A DNA stretch of 64,000 nucleotides from Roseibium sp. TrichSKD4. GTDB lineage: Bacteria; Pseudomonadota; Alphaproteobacteria; Rhizobiales; Stappiaceae. Made by a program: the position numbers and the translations under genes. The notes under the pieces are model-generated. The model was not told where the DNA came from, made no database searches, and saw nothing but the letters and a program-made list of their open reading frames with translations. Shown piece by piece: positions 28,713 through 37,642 of the stretch (its first letter is position 1; each line of letters begins with the position of its first letter). The stretch is taken from positions 69,501 through 133,500 of the forward strand of contig NZ_GL476311.1 of NCBI RefSeq assembly GCF_000148725.1, written 5' to 3'.

Positions 28713-29306
28713 CTAGCCGCCCAATTGCCCTTTTGTCGTCGGTATCCGGTCTGCCTGACGCGGGTCGATCTCCACAGCCGTGCGCAAGGTCCGCGCCACA
28801 GCCTTGAAGCAGGTCTCTGCAATATGGTGGCAGTTTGACCCGTAAAGATTGGCAATGTGAAGGGTAATTCCTGCGTTCATTGTGAATGCGCGGAAAAACT
28901 CTTCAAAAAGCTCGGTGTCGAAGTCACCAATCTTGTCGCGATCAAAAGTCACATCCCACACAAGAAAGGGGCGCCCGGAGACATCAACTGCGCAGCGGGT
29001 GAGCGCCTCATCCATTGCAAGGTGTGTGTCCGCATAGCGTGTGATCCCGGCCATATCACCCAGCGCCTCGCGCAAGGCTTGACCAAGCGCAATGCCGGTG
29101 TCTTCAACGGTGTGGTGGAAGTCAATATGGGTGTCCCCATCCGCCCGAACCTTGATGTCGATCAGGGAATGGCGTGCCAGCTGGTCGAGCATATGATCGA
29201 AGAAGCCGACACCGGTCTGGATGTCATATGTCCCCGTTCCGTCAAGGTTCACCTCGACAGAAATTTTGGTTTCCTTCGTATTGCGCTCAACGGATGCTGT
29301 CCGCAT
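28713..29306 (-). CDS. hisB: Imidazoleglycerol-phosphate dehydratase
   Basis: The 197-residue monofunctional HisB dehydrates imidazole glycerol phosphate. The manganese-binding His-rich motifs [19 protein letters not shown] and [13 protein letters not shown] are intact. The start at 29306 has GGAGG 9 nt upstream and begins [13 protein letters not shown]; a longer frame start at 29342 lacks support. It is first gene of the leftward his operon, divergent from pyrF, so the operon promoter should lie in the 200 bp between them. Confidence 0.97.
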   Translation of the reverse strand: MRTASVERNTKETKISVEVNLDGTGTYDIQTGVGFFDHMLDQLARHSLIDIKVRADGDTHIDFHHTVEDTGIALGQALREALGDMAGITRYADTHLAMDEALTRCAVDVSGRPFLVWDVTFDRDKIGDFDTELFEEFFRAFTMNAGITLHIANLYGSNCHHIAETCFKAVARTLRTAVEIDPRQADRIPTTKGQLGG

Positions 29307-29509
29307 GCCAAATAACCTCCAGCCTTGGCTGCTTCGAACCATAAGCAGTCCCTGCAGCGGCGACGTTGTAGCAGGCCGGTTCGGTTATGGGAATAGGTCG
29401 CAACGTCAATGAGTTCGCCAAAGACTTGGCCGCTCTAGGCCTTGGCCACTGGCTCTTGCTGCGTTCCTTTGCTATGTCGGCTTGGATTTTTCGTGAAAAG
29501 GGTGTCCCC

Positions 29510-30235
29510 ATGTCCAGCAGTCGCTTCGCTCCGACCTCTGCCGTAGATCGGCTTGTCCTTCCTCTGGACGTCCCAACGGTCGATGACGCCCGTGCCCTTG
29601 TGAGCGCAACAAAAGGCACGGTTGGCGTTTATAAGATTGGCATGGAACTGCAATTTGCCGGTGGACTTGAGTTTGCCCGCGAATTGGCCGCAGACGGACA
29701 CAAGATCTTTTTGGACGTCAAACTGCACGACATTGACAACACCATCACGCAGGCTGTGCGCAACGTTGCCAAAATGGGCATGACCTTCATGACTATTCAC
29801 GCCTATCCGAAAACCATGCGGGCGGCGGTTAAGGCGATCACAGAAGATGGCGTTGAGGACCTTTGCCTCTTGGGTGTGACCGTTCTGACCTCCATGAGCG
29901 AAGGTGATCTGCTTGATGCAGGCTACAAGGGACCGATTTCCGATGTGGTGGAGGACCGTGCCAAGGATGCCCGGGCGTGTGGTATGGGCGGCATTGTCTG
30001 CGCGGCAACGGAATCTGCTTCAATGCGCAAGGTGCTTGGCGATGAGCTCGTGATTGTGACGCCGGGAATTCGGCCAACAGGAAGCGCGGCCGGAGACCAA
30101 CAACGGATCATGACACCAGCAGATGCGATCATCGCGGGCAGTGATTATCTCGTCGTCGGGCGCCCAATCTCCAAGGCGGACAATCCCCGTAAAGCCGCAG
30201 AAGCGATTGTTCAGGAGATCGAGGCAGCGCTTTAA
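29510..30235 (+). CDS. pyrF: Orotidine 5'-phosphate decarboxylase
   Basis: The 241-residue enzyme catalyses the last step of UMP synthesis. The catalytic Lys-Asp array is DVKLHDIDNT near residue 70; phosphate-binding segments include VTPGIRPTGSAAGDQQR and GSDYLVVGRPI. The start at ATG 29510 has AAGGGTG upstream and fits family length; the frame is open upstream to 29387 but unlike the family. It stands alone between divergent hisB and convergent ocd. Confidence 0.96.
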   Translation: MSSSRFAPTSAVDRLVLPLDVPTVDDARALVSATKGTVGVYKIGMELQFAGGLEFARELAADGHKIFLDVKLHDIDNTITQAVRNVAKMGMTFMTIHAYPKTMRAAVKAITEDGVEDLCLLGVTVLTSMSEGDLLDAGYKGPISDVVEDRAKDARACGMGGIVCAATESASMRKVLGDELVIVTPGIRPTGSAAGDQQRIMTPADAIIAGSDYLVVGRPISKADNPRKAAEAIVQEIEAAL

Positions 30236-30271
30236 CGCTGCCCCTTTTACTTAAAGCGAAATTGCCGCAGA

Positions 30272-31363
30272 TCAGGCTGCAGCGCCCGTTCCATCATTCT
30301 TGGATCGCAGCACCATACCGAACAGATCGCGTGGATCATCCGGATCGGCCAGCATGTCCAGTTTCTCAAAATGGCCGGTTTTCGGCAGAAGATCGCGCAC
30401 AAACCGCAGGGCCGAGAAATCCTCGATGGCAAAGCCGACGCTGTCGAACAGGGTGATCTGGTCGTCTGATGTGCGACCCGCAGCCTTTCCTGCATAAACT
30501 TCCCAAAGCTCTGTCACCGGATGATCCCGGTCAAGCTGCTGAACTTCCCCTTCAATGAAGGTTTGTTCCAGAAATTCTACGAAAATGTCAGAGCGCAAAA
30601 GGATGTCCTTGTGCAGCTCTGTCTTGCCCGGACAATCTCCGCCCACTGCATTGATGTGAATGCCGGAGCCAACCATGTTGTCAGTCAAAATGGTCGCGTA
30701 TTTCTTGTCTGCCGTCACCGTGGTGACAATTTGCGCGCCTTCGATAGCATCTTCCGGCGTTTTGCAGATGGTTACATCAAGGCCGGTGTTTGCGAGATTG
30801 CGGGCCAGACGCACACTTGCATCGGGATCAATGTCATAGGCGCGAATGTCCGTAATACCGAGCATGGACTTGAACGCGAGACATTGGAAATCCGATTGAG
30901 CGCCATTTCCGATAATGGCCATCGTCTTGGAACCTTTCGGAGCCAGATACTTGGCTGCAAGAGCGGAGTTGGCTGCCGTTCGGAGAGCAGTAAGAATGGT
31001 CATCTCGGTGAACAGAACCGGATATCCGGTTGAGAGCTCGGACAGAACACCGAAACCAGTGACTGTCTGACGACCGTCCTTGGTGTTGTCCGGATGGCCG
31101 TTGACGTATTTAAAGCCAAAGGTCTCACCGTCGCTTGTTGGCATCAACTCGATGACACCCTGCGGGGCATGGGCCGGGATGCGGGGCTTCTTGTCGAAGC
31201 TCTCCCATCTGAGGAAATCTTCTTCGATGTATTCGGCAATTCCGGTCATGAACGGCTCAACCCCGTAGGAGTGAACGTTCTTCATCATGTTGTCGACGCT
31301 GACAAATGGCACATAGGCGAGTTCAGATGGCTCAAGGGCCTTGGACTTGGTTGTCATGATCAA
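30272..31363 (-). CDS. ocd: Ornithine cyclodeaminase
   Basis: The 363-residue NAD-dependent member of the mu-crystallin/OCD family converts ornithine to proline plus ammonia. Visible segments are GFKYVNGHPDNT, LTALRTAANSALAAKYLAP, the Rossmann motif MAIIGNGAQSDFQCLAF, and INAVGGDCPGKTELH, which holds the catalytic Asp. The start overlaps the arginase stop by 4 bp, so arginine is taken to ornithine and then proline by a coupled two-gene operon. The divergent Lrp-type gene is the likely regulator. Confidence 0.94.
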   Translation of the reverse strand: MIMTTKSKALEPSELAYVPFVSVDNMMKNVHSYGVEPFMTGIAEYIEEDFLRWESFDKKPRIPAHAPQGVIELMPTSDGETFGFKYVNGHPDNTKDGRQTVTGFGVLSELSTGYPVLFTEMTILTALRTAANSALAAKYLAPKGSKTMAIIGNGAQSDFQCLAFKSMLGITDIRAYDIDPDASVRLARNLANTGLDVTICKTPEDAIEGAQIVTTVTADKKYATILTDNMVGSGIHINAVGGDCPGKTELHKDILLRSDIFVEFLEQTFIEGEVQQLDRDHPVTELWEVYAGKAAGRTSDDQITLFDSVGFAIEDFSALRFVRDLLPKTGHFEKLDMLADPDDPRDLFGMVLRSKNDGTGAAA

Positions 31364-32295
31364 AAGCTCCGTGTCGGGCGGTCGAAAACCTTGCGGCCAA
31401 AGAGGCTGGCGGTCAGATCCACCATCAGGCGGGCAGTCTTGCCGCGGTCATCGAGAAATGGATTGAGTTCAACAAGGTCGAGGGATGTGACGAGGCCACT
31501 GTCATGAAGCATTTCCATGACCAGATGCGCCTCACGGAACGTTGCACCGCCAGGAACCGTTGTTCCGACCGCCGGTGCAATCGACGGATCAAGGAAATCA
31601 ACGTCCAAACTGACGTGCAGAAGACCGTTGTTTCTGGCTACGCGATCAAGAAACGGTTGCAGCAGGGCCGCGATGCCGTGTTCATCAATGCGGCGCATAT
31701 CGTCAACACCCGCCCCAGCCTCCAGCAGGAACTTGTGCTCCTGCGGGTCAATTGACCTAACACCGAGAATTTCCACATGGCTCGGGTCAACAACATGTTC
31801 CAACGGCTTGCCGAGCAGCACATCGAACCCCTTCAAACCGCAAGCATAGGCCAGCGGTGTCCCATGGAGGTTCCCGCTTTCAGTTGTCTCAAGGCTGTGA
31901 AAGTCCGAGTGAGCATCCAGCCACAGGACATAGAGCGGACGGTCGAGCTCGGCTGCAGCTGCGGCCTGTCCGGGCACAGTTCCAAGGGCCAGAGCGTGAT
32001 CGCCGCCCATATAAATCGGGAACTCTCCGCTCACACCGATTTTCCGGGCTGTTTCAAAGAGAACTCGCGTCCAACCTGCGATTTCTTCCAGATGATGAAC
32101 AGCCGGGTTTTTACATGTCAGTGGGCCAGTTTGCGGGCAAACGAGGTTCCCGTCGTCATGAACCGTGTGGCCCAAGTCTTCGAGATTCTTTTCCAGACCA
32201 GCGGTCCGATAGGCATCCGGCCCCATAAGGCATCCACGCCGGCCCGCGCCTTCATCGACCGGTGCCCCAACCAGCCGTACCGTCCGTTTTGTCAC
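31360..32295 (-). CDS. rocF: Arginase
   Basis: The 311-residue ureohydrolase cleaves arginine to ornithine and urea. All manganese-site motifs are present: GGDHALALGT, LWLDAHSDFHS, and SLDVDFLDPSIAPAVGT. The start is GTG 32295, placed by the exact Shine-Dalgarno AAGGAGG 7 nt upstream; a start at 32319 would include that site. It forms an operon with ocd, arranged for arginine catabolism, and has its own promoter candidate in the divergent region. Confidence 0.95.
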   Translation of the reverse strand: MTKRTVRLVGAPVDEGAGRRGCLMGPDAYRTAGLEKNLEDLGHTVHDDGNLVCPQTGPLTCKNPAVHHLEEIAGWTRVLFETARKIGVSGEFPIYMGGDHALALGTVPGQAAAAAELDRPLYVLWLDAHSDFHSLETTESGNLHGTPLAYACGLKGFDVLLGKPLEHVVDPSHVEILGVRSIDPQEHKFLLEAGAGVDDMRRIDEHGIAALLQPFLDRVARNNGLLHVSLDVDFLDPSIAPAVGTTVPGGATFREAHLVMEMLHDSGLVTSLDLVELNPFLDDRGKTARLMVDLTASLFGRKVFDRPTRSF

Positions 32296-32327
32296 CAGGT
32301 GACCTCCTTGGGAGAACAAAGAAGTCT

Positions 32328-32356
32328 ATGATCTCTTTCAAAACTGGCGGTGTAAA
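32328..32356 (-). promoter_or_regulatory. Candidate promoter of rocF-ocd
   Basis: On the minus strand TTTACA (32356-32351) and GATCAT (32333-32328) are separated by 17 bp. Matches to consensus are 5/6 and 4/6. The start would be near 32320, about 25 nt before the GTG of rocF. Its -35 lies 9 bp from the -35 of the divergent Lrp-type gene. Confidence 0.5.
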
Positions 32357-32365
32357 TCGGCAGAC

Positions 32366-32394
32366 TTGACCAATCAGACAGTCCTTTTTATCAT
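32366..32394 (+). promoter_or_regulatory. Candidate promoter of the Lrp-type regulator gene
   Basis: TTGACC (32366-32371) and TATCAT (32389-32394) with a 17-bp spacer each match 5/6 of the sigma-70 consensus. Transcription would start near 32401, some 26 nt upstream of the ATG at 32427. Confidence 0.6.
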
Positions 32395-32425
32395 TTCGGG
32401 CAGGCATAACTGACAATTTGGTCAA
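32366..32425. promoter_or_regulatory. Spaced inverted repeat, possible Lrp-type operator
   Basis: TTGACCAA (32366-32373) and its exact reverse complement TTGGTCAA (32418-32425) are 52 bp apart centre to centre, about five helical turns. The left arm covers the -35 of the regulator promoter and the right arm lies just before its ATG. The layout fits autoregulation by a wrapping or looping Lrp-family protein; this is inferred. Confidence 0.4.
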
Positions 32426-32426
32426 C

Positions 32427-32888
32427 ATGGACGATCTGGACTACCAACTCCTCGCTCTTTTGCGCACCGATGGACGCCGGTCGATTTCTGATTTGGCAAA
32501 GGACCTGAATGCGGCGAGAGCCACTGTCAGAAGCCGGATGGAGCGGCTGATTGAGTCGGGTGAAATTCTGGGTTTCACTGCCATTTTGCGAGACGATTGG
32601 CGGGATCTCCCGATCCGCGCTGTGACGCTTGTCGAAGTCGCCGGACGAAATACAGAACCCGTCACCAAGATGTTGAGCGCCATGACGGAGGTCAGGGCCA
32701 TTCATTCCACGAATGGCAAGTGGGATCTCGTGCTTGATATCGCGACCCGGGACCTCAGCGCTTTTGATGAAGCACTGAACCGCATTCGCCTGATTGAAGG
32801 CATCGCCAACACCGAAACCAATTTGTTGCTGAACACGCGCAAAAGTCCAGTTGGTGCAGTAAACCATTTCACTGATCTGCGCGCTTGA
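32427..32888 (+). CDS. Lrp/AsnC family transcriptional regulator
   Basis: The 153-residue protein has an N-terminal helix-turn-helix (DYQLLALLRTDGRRSISDLAKDLNAARATVRSRMERL) and a C-terminal RAM/AsnC effector-binding domain (about 65-140). ATG 32427 is preferred to TTG 32418, which lies inside the inverted repeat. It is divergent from rocF-ocd. Lrp-type regulators next to arginine/ornithine catabolic genes are commonly their activators, responding to arginine or ornithine; that role is inferred here from position. Confidence 0.9.
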   Translation: MDDLDYQLLALLRTDGRRSISDLAKDLNAARATVRSRMERLIESGEILGFTAILRDDWRDLPIRAVTLVEVAGRNTEPVTKMLSAMTEVRAIHSTNGKWDLVLDIATRDLSAFDEALNRIRLIEGIANTETNLLLNTRKSPVGAVNHFTDLRA

Positions 32889-32965
32889 GCCTGTCGCTCG
32901 CAAATCGGGTAGCACCTTGCCGCCGCTGCGTTTAGGGTCTTAAAAGAGCAAAACAGCAGGCTGGC

Positions 32966-33883
32966 ATGACCAAAGCAATCAACCCCGAAACGCTGGACAA
33001 TGGTCCGACCAAAATCTCTGTCGGGCCGGAAGCAGAAGCAGACTACAAGATTGTTCGGCAAACGCTGGAACGGATCACCAGAGACTGGCGCGCCCAACCA
33101 AGCCTTGAAGAGCTTGCCGGGGAGGTAGGCCTGCAGCCAATCCAGTTGCAACGCGTGTTTTCGCGCTGGGCGGGGCTTACACCAAAGCAATTTCTGCAAG
33201 CCATTACACTCGACTATGCCAAATCGCTTTTACGTGACTCAGCTAGTGTCTTGGATACGAGTTTTGAGGTCGGGCTTTCAGGGCCAGCACGCCTTCATGA
33301 CCTATTTGTAACTCATGAAGCCATGACACCAGGTGCTTATCGCACGCGCGGTTCCGGCCTGACGGTTTTTTATGGCTTTCATCCGTGCCCGTTTGGCTCC
33401 GTCCTCATTATGGCGACTGACAAGGGCCTTGCAGGTCTCGCCTTTGCTGATCTCGGCGAGGAAACGGATGCTTTTGAAGACATGGCCTCCAGATGGCCAG
33501 CTGCAGCATATGTTGAAGATATGGCCCAGACAGCACCCTATGCCAAACGCGTGTTTGAACCGGGAAACTGGCAGCAAGACCAGCCGTTGAACGTTGTTTT
33601 GATCGGAACCGACTTCGAAATCCGGGTCTGGCAGACCCTGTTACGCATTCCCATGGGCCGGGTAACCACCTATTCGGACATTGCGGAGCATATTGGCAAG
33701 CCGTCCGCCTCTCGAGCGGTTGGAACTGCGGTCGGGAAAAACCCGATATCCTTTGTGGTTCCCTGTCATCGGGTTCTTGGGCGACAGGGAGACTTGTGCG
33801 GGTATCACTGGGGTCTGACCCGCAAACGGGCTATTCTTGGATGGGAGGCGGGTCTGTCTGCGCCTGTTCTGGAAACCGTTTAG
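32966..33883 (+). CDS. Ada-like protein: AraC-type helix-turn-helix plus methylated-DNA cysteine methyltransferase
   Basis: The 305-residue protein has an AraC-type DNA-binding domain (about 35-125; LEELAGEVGLQPIQLQRVFSRW) followed by an O6-alkylguanine-DNA methyltransferase domain. The latter ends with acceptor Cys267 in FVVPCHRVLG and a preceding helix-turn-helix (GRVTTYSDIAEHIG). The N-terminal zinc-binding AdaA domain of E. coli Ada, which senses methylphosphotriesters, is absent. It should repair O6-methylguanine directly; whether it still activates transcription is unknown. It follows the Lrp-type gene by 77 bp on the same strand. Confidence 0.9.
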   Translation: MTKAINPETLDNGPTKISVGPEAEADYKIVRQTLERITRDWRAQPSLEELAGEVGLQPIQLQRVFSRWAGLTPKQFLQAITLDYAKSLLRDSASVLDTSFEVGLSGPARLHDLFVTHEAMTPGAYRTRGSGLTVFYGFHPCPFGSVLIMATDKGLAGLAFADLGEETDAFEDMASRWPAAAYVEDMAQTAPYAKRVFEPGNWQQDQPLNVVLIGTDFEIRVWQTLLRIPMGRVTTYSDIAEHIGKPSASRAVGTAVGKNPISFVVPCHRVLGRQGDLCGYHWGLTRKRAILGWEAGLSAPVLETV

Positions 33884-33894
33884 AAGACAGGACG

Positions 33895-35139
33895 CTAGTG
33901 AATTGGTCCGGGCGGCATTGGGTACTCGGACATCACCGTCCAGCCAAAGGATACCATGTTTTGACCTGCAAGGTCCGTCACCGTACCTGTGCTGAGAAAG
34001 TCCACGGTTTTCGGCGGAAACGGTTGACCGGTCAAACCAGTATGGAGCCCTGACATCACCTTTGCGGTTGTCTCGGTCCAGGCAATCATGTCGAGCGGAA
34101 CTACAAGCGCTGCACCACCGTCAAAGCGAAGGGCAACCGGAAAACCAGCGACCATGCGAAATTGGCTCAACTGTGCCTCTGTCCGGTTATAGGTCTCTGT
34201 CAGGACAATCCGCCGCAACTGAATGTAGGCGTCTTCACGGGTTTGAGCTGCTGCAGCCTGAGCCACAAGCAGTTCACGCCCCTTGACGTTTGCAATGGCC
34301 TGCAGGCGGTAGGCAAAGACGATCCGTTCGGTTGGTGTGTAGTTTCGGTTCGACAAAAATCCGCTAATATCTCCTTCGTTTGCACCAGCGTGTCTCAGCG
34401 CGGGCGCTGCCCGTTCGTGCAGTTCGCTCGGCGTGCTGTCGACAATCAAAGTCCGTAAGCTTTCCGCTGTTCCGACAAACGAGGAAATCGCACCACCGGG
34501 GATCAACGCGGTAATCGCTGTCACTGTCCATTTTCCGATGGTCGTCACGCTGGCGGTTTCCGTCAATTTCGCAGAAAGCGGAGCGTAGGTCGTGTAAGGA
34601 TCAACACCGATCTCGACAGCCAGCTCACGGCGTGTGCGATCTGTCCCCGTCACTGCCTTGGCCAGATCTTCCGGCGATCCACCCTTTCCTGTGACCGTGT
34701 TTTCAACCCCCTGTGCCAGTCGCCCAAACACGCGCCCAACACCGGTTACCGTGCTTTTGGCCGTTCCAATCGGATCTTCAACAGTGCTTTTGACAAAATC
34801 AGCTGGCCGTTTTGCTGCTTCCTTTAACCCTTCTAGGAAGGACTGATCTGCCTTCAATCCATCAAGCGCCGTCAGAGCCTTGACCTCGGACAGGCGCAGC
34901 TTCAACAACCCATCCCCAACCACACGCTCTATGCCTTGGACGGTCTGAACCTCAAAAACCCTTAAAAATCCCTCGCTATGGACTTTGGATTCCACGAGGT
35001 AACCTGGCCCGACTTCCTTGCCATGGAGGATTGCGGCGGCAGTTTGTACCGGCGGGCGCTCATAATCCTGACCCGTTGCAGGCACCGCCAAAGCCAGTGA
35101 CACAGCACAAAATCCAGCGGTAATACGAGGTAAGGACAT
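33895..35139 (-). CDS. Unrecognised conserved-type secreted protein
   Basis: I do not recognise a family. The 414-residue product has a Sec signal peptide (LPRITAGFCAVSLALAVPATG, cleavage probably after ATG-Q). A compact region (about 25-95) with VGPGYLVESKVHSEGFLRVFEVQT follows, then a helical low-complexity stretch (SFLEGLKEAAKRPADFVKST...IGTAKSTVTGVGRVF). The middle is mainly alpha-helical and includes a Gly-containing hydrophobic stretch (TAITALIPGGAISSFVGTAE). The C-terminal domain is beta-rich. The start at 35139 is supported by GGAG 7 nt upstream. It is probably periplasmic. It is convergent with the Ada-like gene (11 bp between stops) and downstream of folC on the same strand. Confidence 0.7.
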   Translation of the reverse strand: MSLPRITAGFCAVSLALAVPATGQDYERPPVQTAAAILHGKEVGPGYLVESKVHSEGFLRVFEVQTVQGIERVVGDGLLKLRLSEVKALTALDGLKADQSFLEGLKEAAKRPADFVKSTVEDPIGTAKSTVTGVGRVFGRLAQGVENTVTGKGGSPEDLAKAVTGTDRTRRELAVEIGVDPYTTYAPLSAKLTETASVTTIGKWTVTAITALIPGGAISSFVGTAESLRTLIVDSTPSELHERAAPALRHAGANEGDISGFLSNRNYTPTERIVFAYRLQAIANVKGRELLVAQAAAAQTREDAYIQLRRIVLTETYNRTEAQLSQFRMVAGFPVALRFDGGAALVVPLDMIAWTETTAKVMSGLHTGLTGQPFPPKTVDFLSTGTVTDLAGQNMVSFGWTVMSEYPMPPGPIH

Positions 35140-35197
35140 GAAAACACTCCGCAACATCACTCAACCAATGCTGCGAAGATAGGCATTTAGGCCGTGA

Positions 35198-36514
35198 TTA
35201 GCGAGGGGGCATGTCATTCATTTTCAGAATATCGCCAGCCAGATAAAGCGACCCACAAATCAGCACCCTTGGGCTTTCTCCATCTCGCTCTGCACAGCTT
35301 CGAATGTCGGCAAATGCATCATCCAACGACGGAAACGGTGTTGCCTCCAACCCTGCCGTTCTGGCGTGATCTGCCAAGAGAAGCGGATCAACTCCATTGG
35401 ATGATGAACGGATAGGAACCGTTGCAACATGGCGTGCAAGGCCCTCGTAGGGGCGGAAATAGCCGACCGGATCCTTCGTATTGAGCATTCCGGACACCAG
35501 ATAAAGCGGCTTCGGGCTTTGTTCTTCGCGATCGCCCATAAATGCCGAAATAGAAACGGCAGCATCCGGATTGTGACCACCATCCAGCCAGACTTCTGCA
35601 CCTTCCGGCAACAGGTCAAGCACCCGCCCGCTCGTCAGGGATTGCAGACGACCGGGCCATTCGATTGACCGCAGTGCCTTGGCCGCAGCCTCTTCACCAG
35701 GCCAAAATCCAGCGGCTTTCAGCGCTGCGATTGCCATGGCTGCATTGGAAACCTGATGCGCGCCGACCAAATTGGGCAAGGGGAGATCGAACAGGCCGTC
35801 TTCATCCTGAAATGCCAGTCGCCCCTGATCGGCATAGGCCATGTAATCCTGACCATATAGTTTCAGAGGGATCCTCAAGCGCGCCACTGCCATTTCCATG
35901 ATTGGCAAGGCTTCATCTTGCTGCGGACCAATCACAGCTGGGCAAGCGGGTTTTAATATTCCAGCCTTTTCAAGCGCAATTCCAGCCAGTGTGGGGCCGA
36001 GATAATCCTGATGGTCCATTGAGACCGGCGTGATGACACAAGCCGCAGGATTTTCGATCACGTTGGTGGCATCAAGCCGCCCGCCCAATCCAACTTCAAG
36101 CAAAACCACATCCGCCGGATTTTCTGAAAAGAGCAGGAGTGCGGCAGCGGTGGTGACCTCGAAAAAGGTGATTTCCTCTCCCGCATTGGCTGTTTCGCAG
36201 CGCAGGAGGGCATCTTTCAGCTTTTCATCGGAGACGATCTGACCATCCGTGCCAAGACGGATGCGTTCGTTGAATTTAACGAGGTGAGGGGAGGTGTAGA
36301 CATGACATCGCTTGCCGCCTGCCTCCAGAAGCGCTCGCATTATGGCAGTCACAGAGCCCTTGCCGTTGGTTCCGGCAATATGAATGACCGGGGGCAAGGA
36401 CTTTTCCGGAGAGCCCAGCGCCAATAACAGACGCTCCATTCGCTCTAGGGTCAGATCAATTTCGCTTGGATGAAGGGAAAGCAGGCGATCAAGTATCTCG
36501 GAGACCTGGTCCAT
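35198..36514 (-). CDS. folC: Bifunctional dihydrofolate/folylpolyglutamate synthase
   Basis: The 438-residue Mur-ligase-family enzyme adds glutamate to dihydropteroate and to folates. The ATP site HIAGTNGKGSVTAIMRALL lies near residue 45, with SPHLVKFNERIRL, DVVLLEVGLGGRLDATN and ITPVSMDHQDYLG as further family motifs, and VWLDGGHNPDAA in the C-terminal domain. It lies 82 bp downstream of accD, completing the conserved trp-accD-folC order. Confidence 0.96.
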   Translation of the reverse strand: MDQVSEILDRLLSLHPSEIDLTLERMERLLLALGSPEKSLPPVIHIAGTNGKGSVTAIMRALLEAGGKRCHVYTSPHLVKFNERIRLGTDGQIVSDEKLKDALLRCETANAGEEITFFEVTTAAALLLFSENPADVVLLEVGLGGRLDATNVIENPAACVITPVSMDHQDYLGPTLAGIALEKAGILKPACPAVIGPQQDEALPIMEMAVARLRIPLKLYGQDYMAYADQGRLAFQDEDGLFDLPLPNLVGAHQVSNAAMAIAALKAAGFWPGEEAAAKALRSIEWPGRLQSLTSGRVLDLLPEGAEVWLDGGHNPDAAVSISAFMGDREEQSPKPLYLVSGMLNTKDPVGYFRPYEGLARHVATVPIRSSSNGVDPLLLADHARTAGLEATPFPSLDDAFADIRSCAERDGESPRVLICGSLYLAGDILKMNDMPPR

Positions 36515-36596
36515 ACGCTCTCACTCTACTCAATCACGCGGGTTGCAGGACGATGCCCCGTCCTGCGCCTCTTGTTGGGCTCGGCCTTTGGGGAGA

Positions 36597-37583
36597 TCAG
36601 GCCTTTTCTTTGTTATCTTCGCTTTCGGCCGGTTCCGCTGATGCTTCAGGTGCGTCTTCAGCTGTATCCGTTACGCCCTCGTCCGCTGCTTCCACCTCTT
36701 CGGCTTCTTCTTCGACAACGCTCGGCAGCTCAATCTCACGCTTCAACAGTATGCCGCAGATTTTTGTAATCGTGTCTTTGAGTTCATGACGGCTGACCAC
36801 CATGTCGACCATGCCATGATCCAGCAGATACTCAGCGCTTTGAAAGCCTTCTGGAAGCTTTTCACGAATGGTCTGCTCAATCACACGGCGACCGGCAAAG
36901 CCGATCTGCGCGCCCGGCTCAGCAATATGAACATCGCCCAGCATCGCATAGGAGGCCGAAACGCCGCCAGTTGTCGGATTGGTCAGAACAACGATGTAGG
37001 GCAGGCCTGCTTCGCGAAGCATCTGAACGCCGACAGTCGTGCGCGGCATTTGCATCAGGGACAAAATCCCTTCCTGCATGCGGGCACCGCCTGATGCGGC
37101 AAACAGGACAAAGGGCGTTTGATGCTCAGCGGCCTTCTGCATGCCGGTCAGGATCGCTTCTCCGGCTGCCATGCCTAGAGACCCGCCCATGAATGCAAAA
37201 TCCTGAACGGCGGCTGTCATCGCCATGCCATTTACATTGCCCTTGGCAACAAGCACAGCGTCCGTCTCTCCAGTCTTGGAGCGGTTTTCTTTCAAACGGT
37301 CCGTGTAGCGCTTTGTGTCCCGGAACTTGAGCGGATCTGCATGGGCTTCCGGTGTTTCAATCCGCTCATAAGCTGCATCATCAAAGAACGTGTCCAACCG
37401 CTTCTTGGCCGGGATCTTCATGTGATGTCCAGAGTTCGGCACAACCCAATGATTGGCTTCCAGATCGCGATGGAAAACCATCTCGCCCGTTTCCGGGCAT
37501 TTGATCCAGAGGTTTTCCGGAACTTCACGCTTCTTCAGAAGATCGCGAATTTTCGGCCGAACGAGGGAGTTGATCCAGTTCAC
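36597..37583 (-). CDS. accD: Acetyl-CoA carboxylase carboxyltransferase, beta subunit
   Basis: With AccA, the 328-residue protein transfers CO2 from biotin to acetyl-CoA, the committed step of fatty acid synthesis. The crotonase-like carboxyltransferase core shows [22 protein letters not shown] and [18 protein letters not shown]. The N-terminal zinc ribbon of E. coli AccD is degenerate: [15 protein letters not shown] keeps one Cys, and the second CxxC is replaced by VVPNSGHH. The C-terminal 35-40 residues are very acidic and probably disordered. It follows trpA by 59 bp. Confidence 0.95.
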   Translation of the reverse strand: MNWINSLVRPKIRDLLKKREVPENLWIKCPETGEMVFHRDLEANHWVVPNSGHHMKIPAKKRLDTFFDDAAYERIETPEAHADPLKFRDTKRYTDRLKENRSKTGETDAVLVAKGNVNGMAMTAAVQDFAFMGGSLGMAAGEAILTGMQKAAEHQTPFVLFAASGGARMQEGILSLMQMPRTTVGVQMLREAGLPYIVVLTNPTTGGVSASYAMLGDVHIAEPGAQIGFAGRRVIEQTIREKLPEGFQSAEYLLDHGMVDMVVSRHELKDTITKICGILLKREIELPSVVEEEAEEVEAADEGVTDTAEDAPEASAEPAESEDNKEKA

Positions 37584-37642
37584 GGGGAGCCTGTCCGTTT
37601 ATTGAGTTCGAGTATACGGGTTCAAATAGAAGTGGCGTTGTC

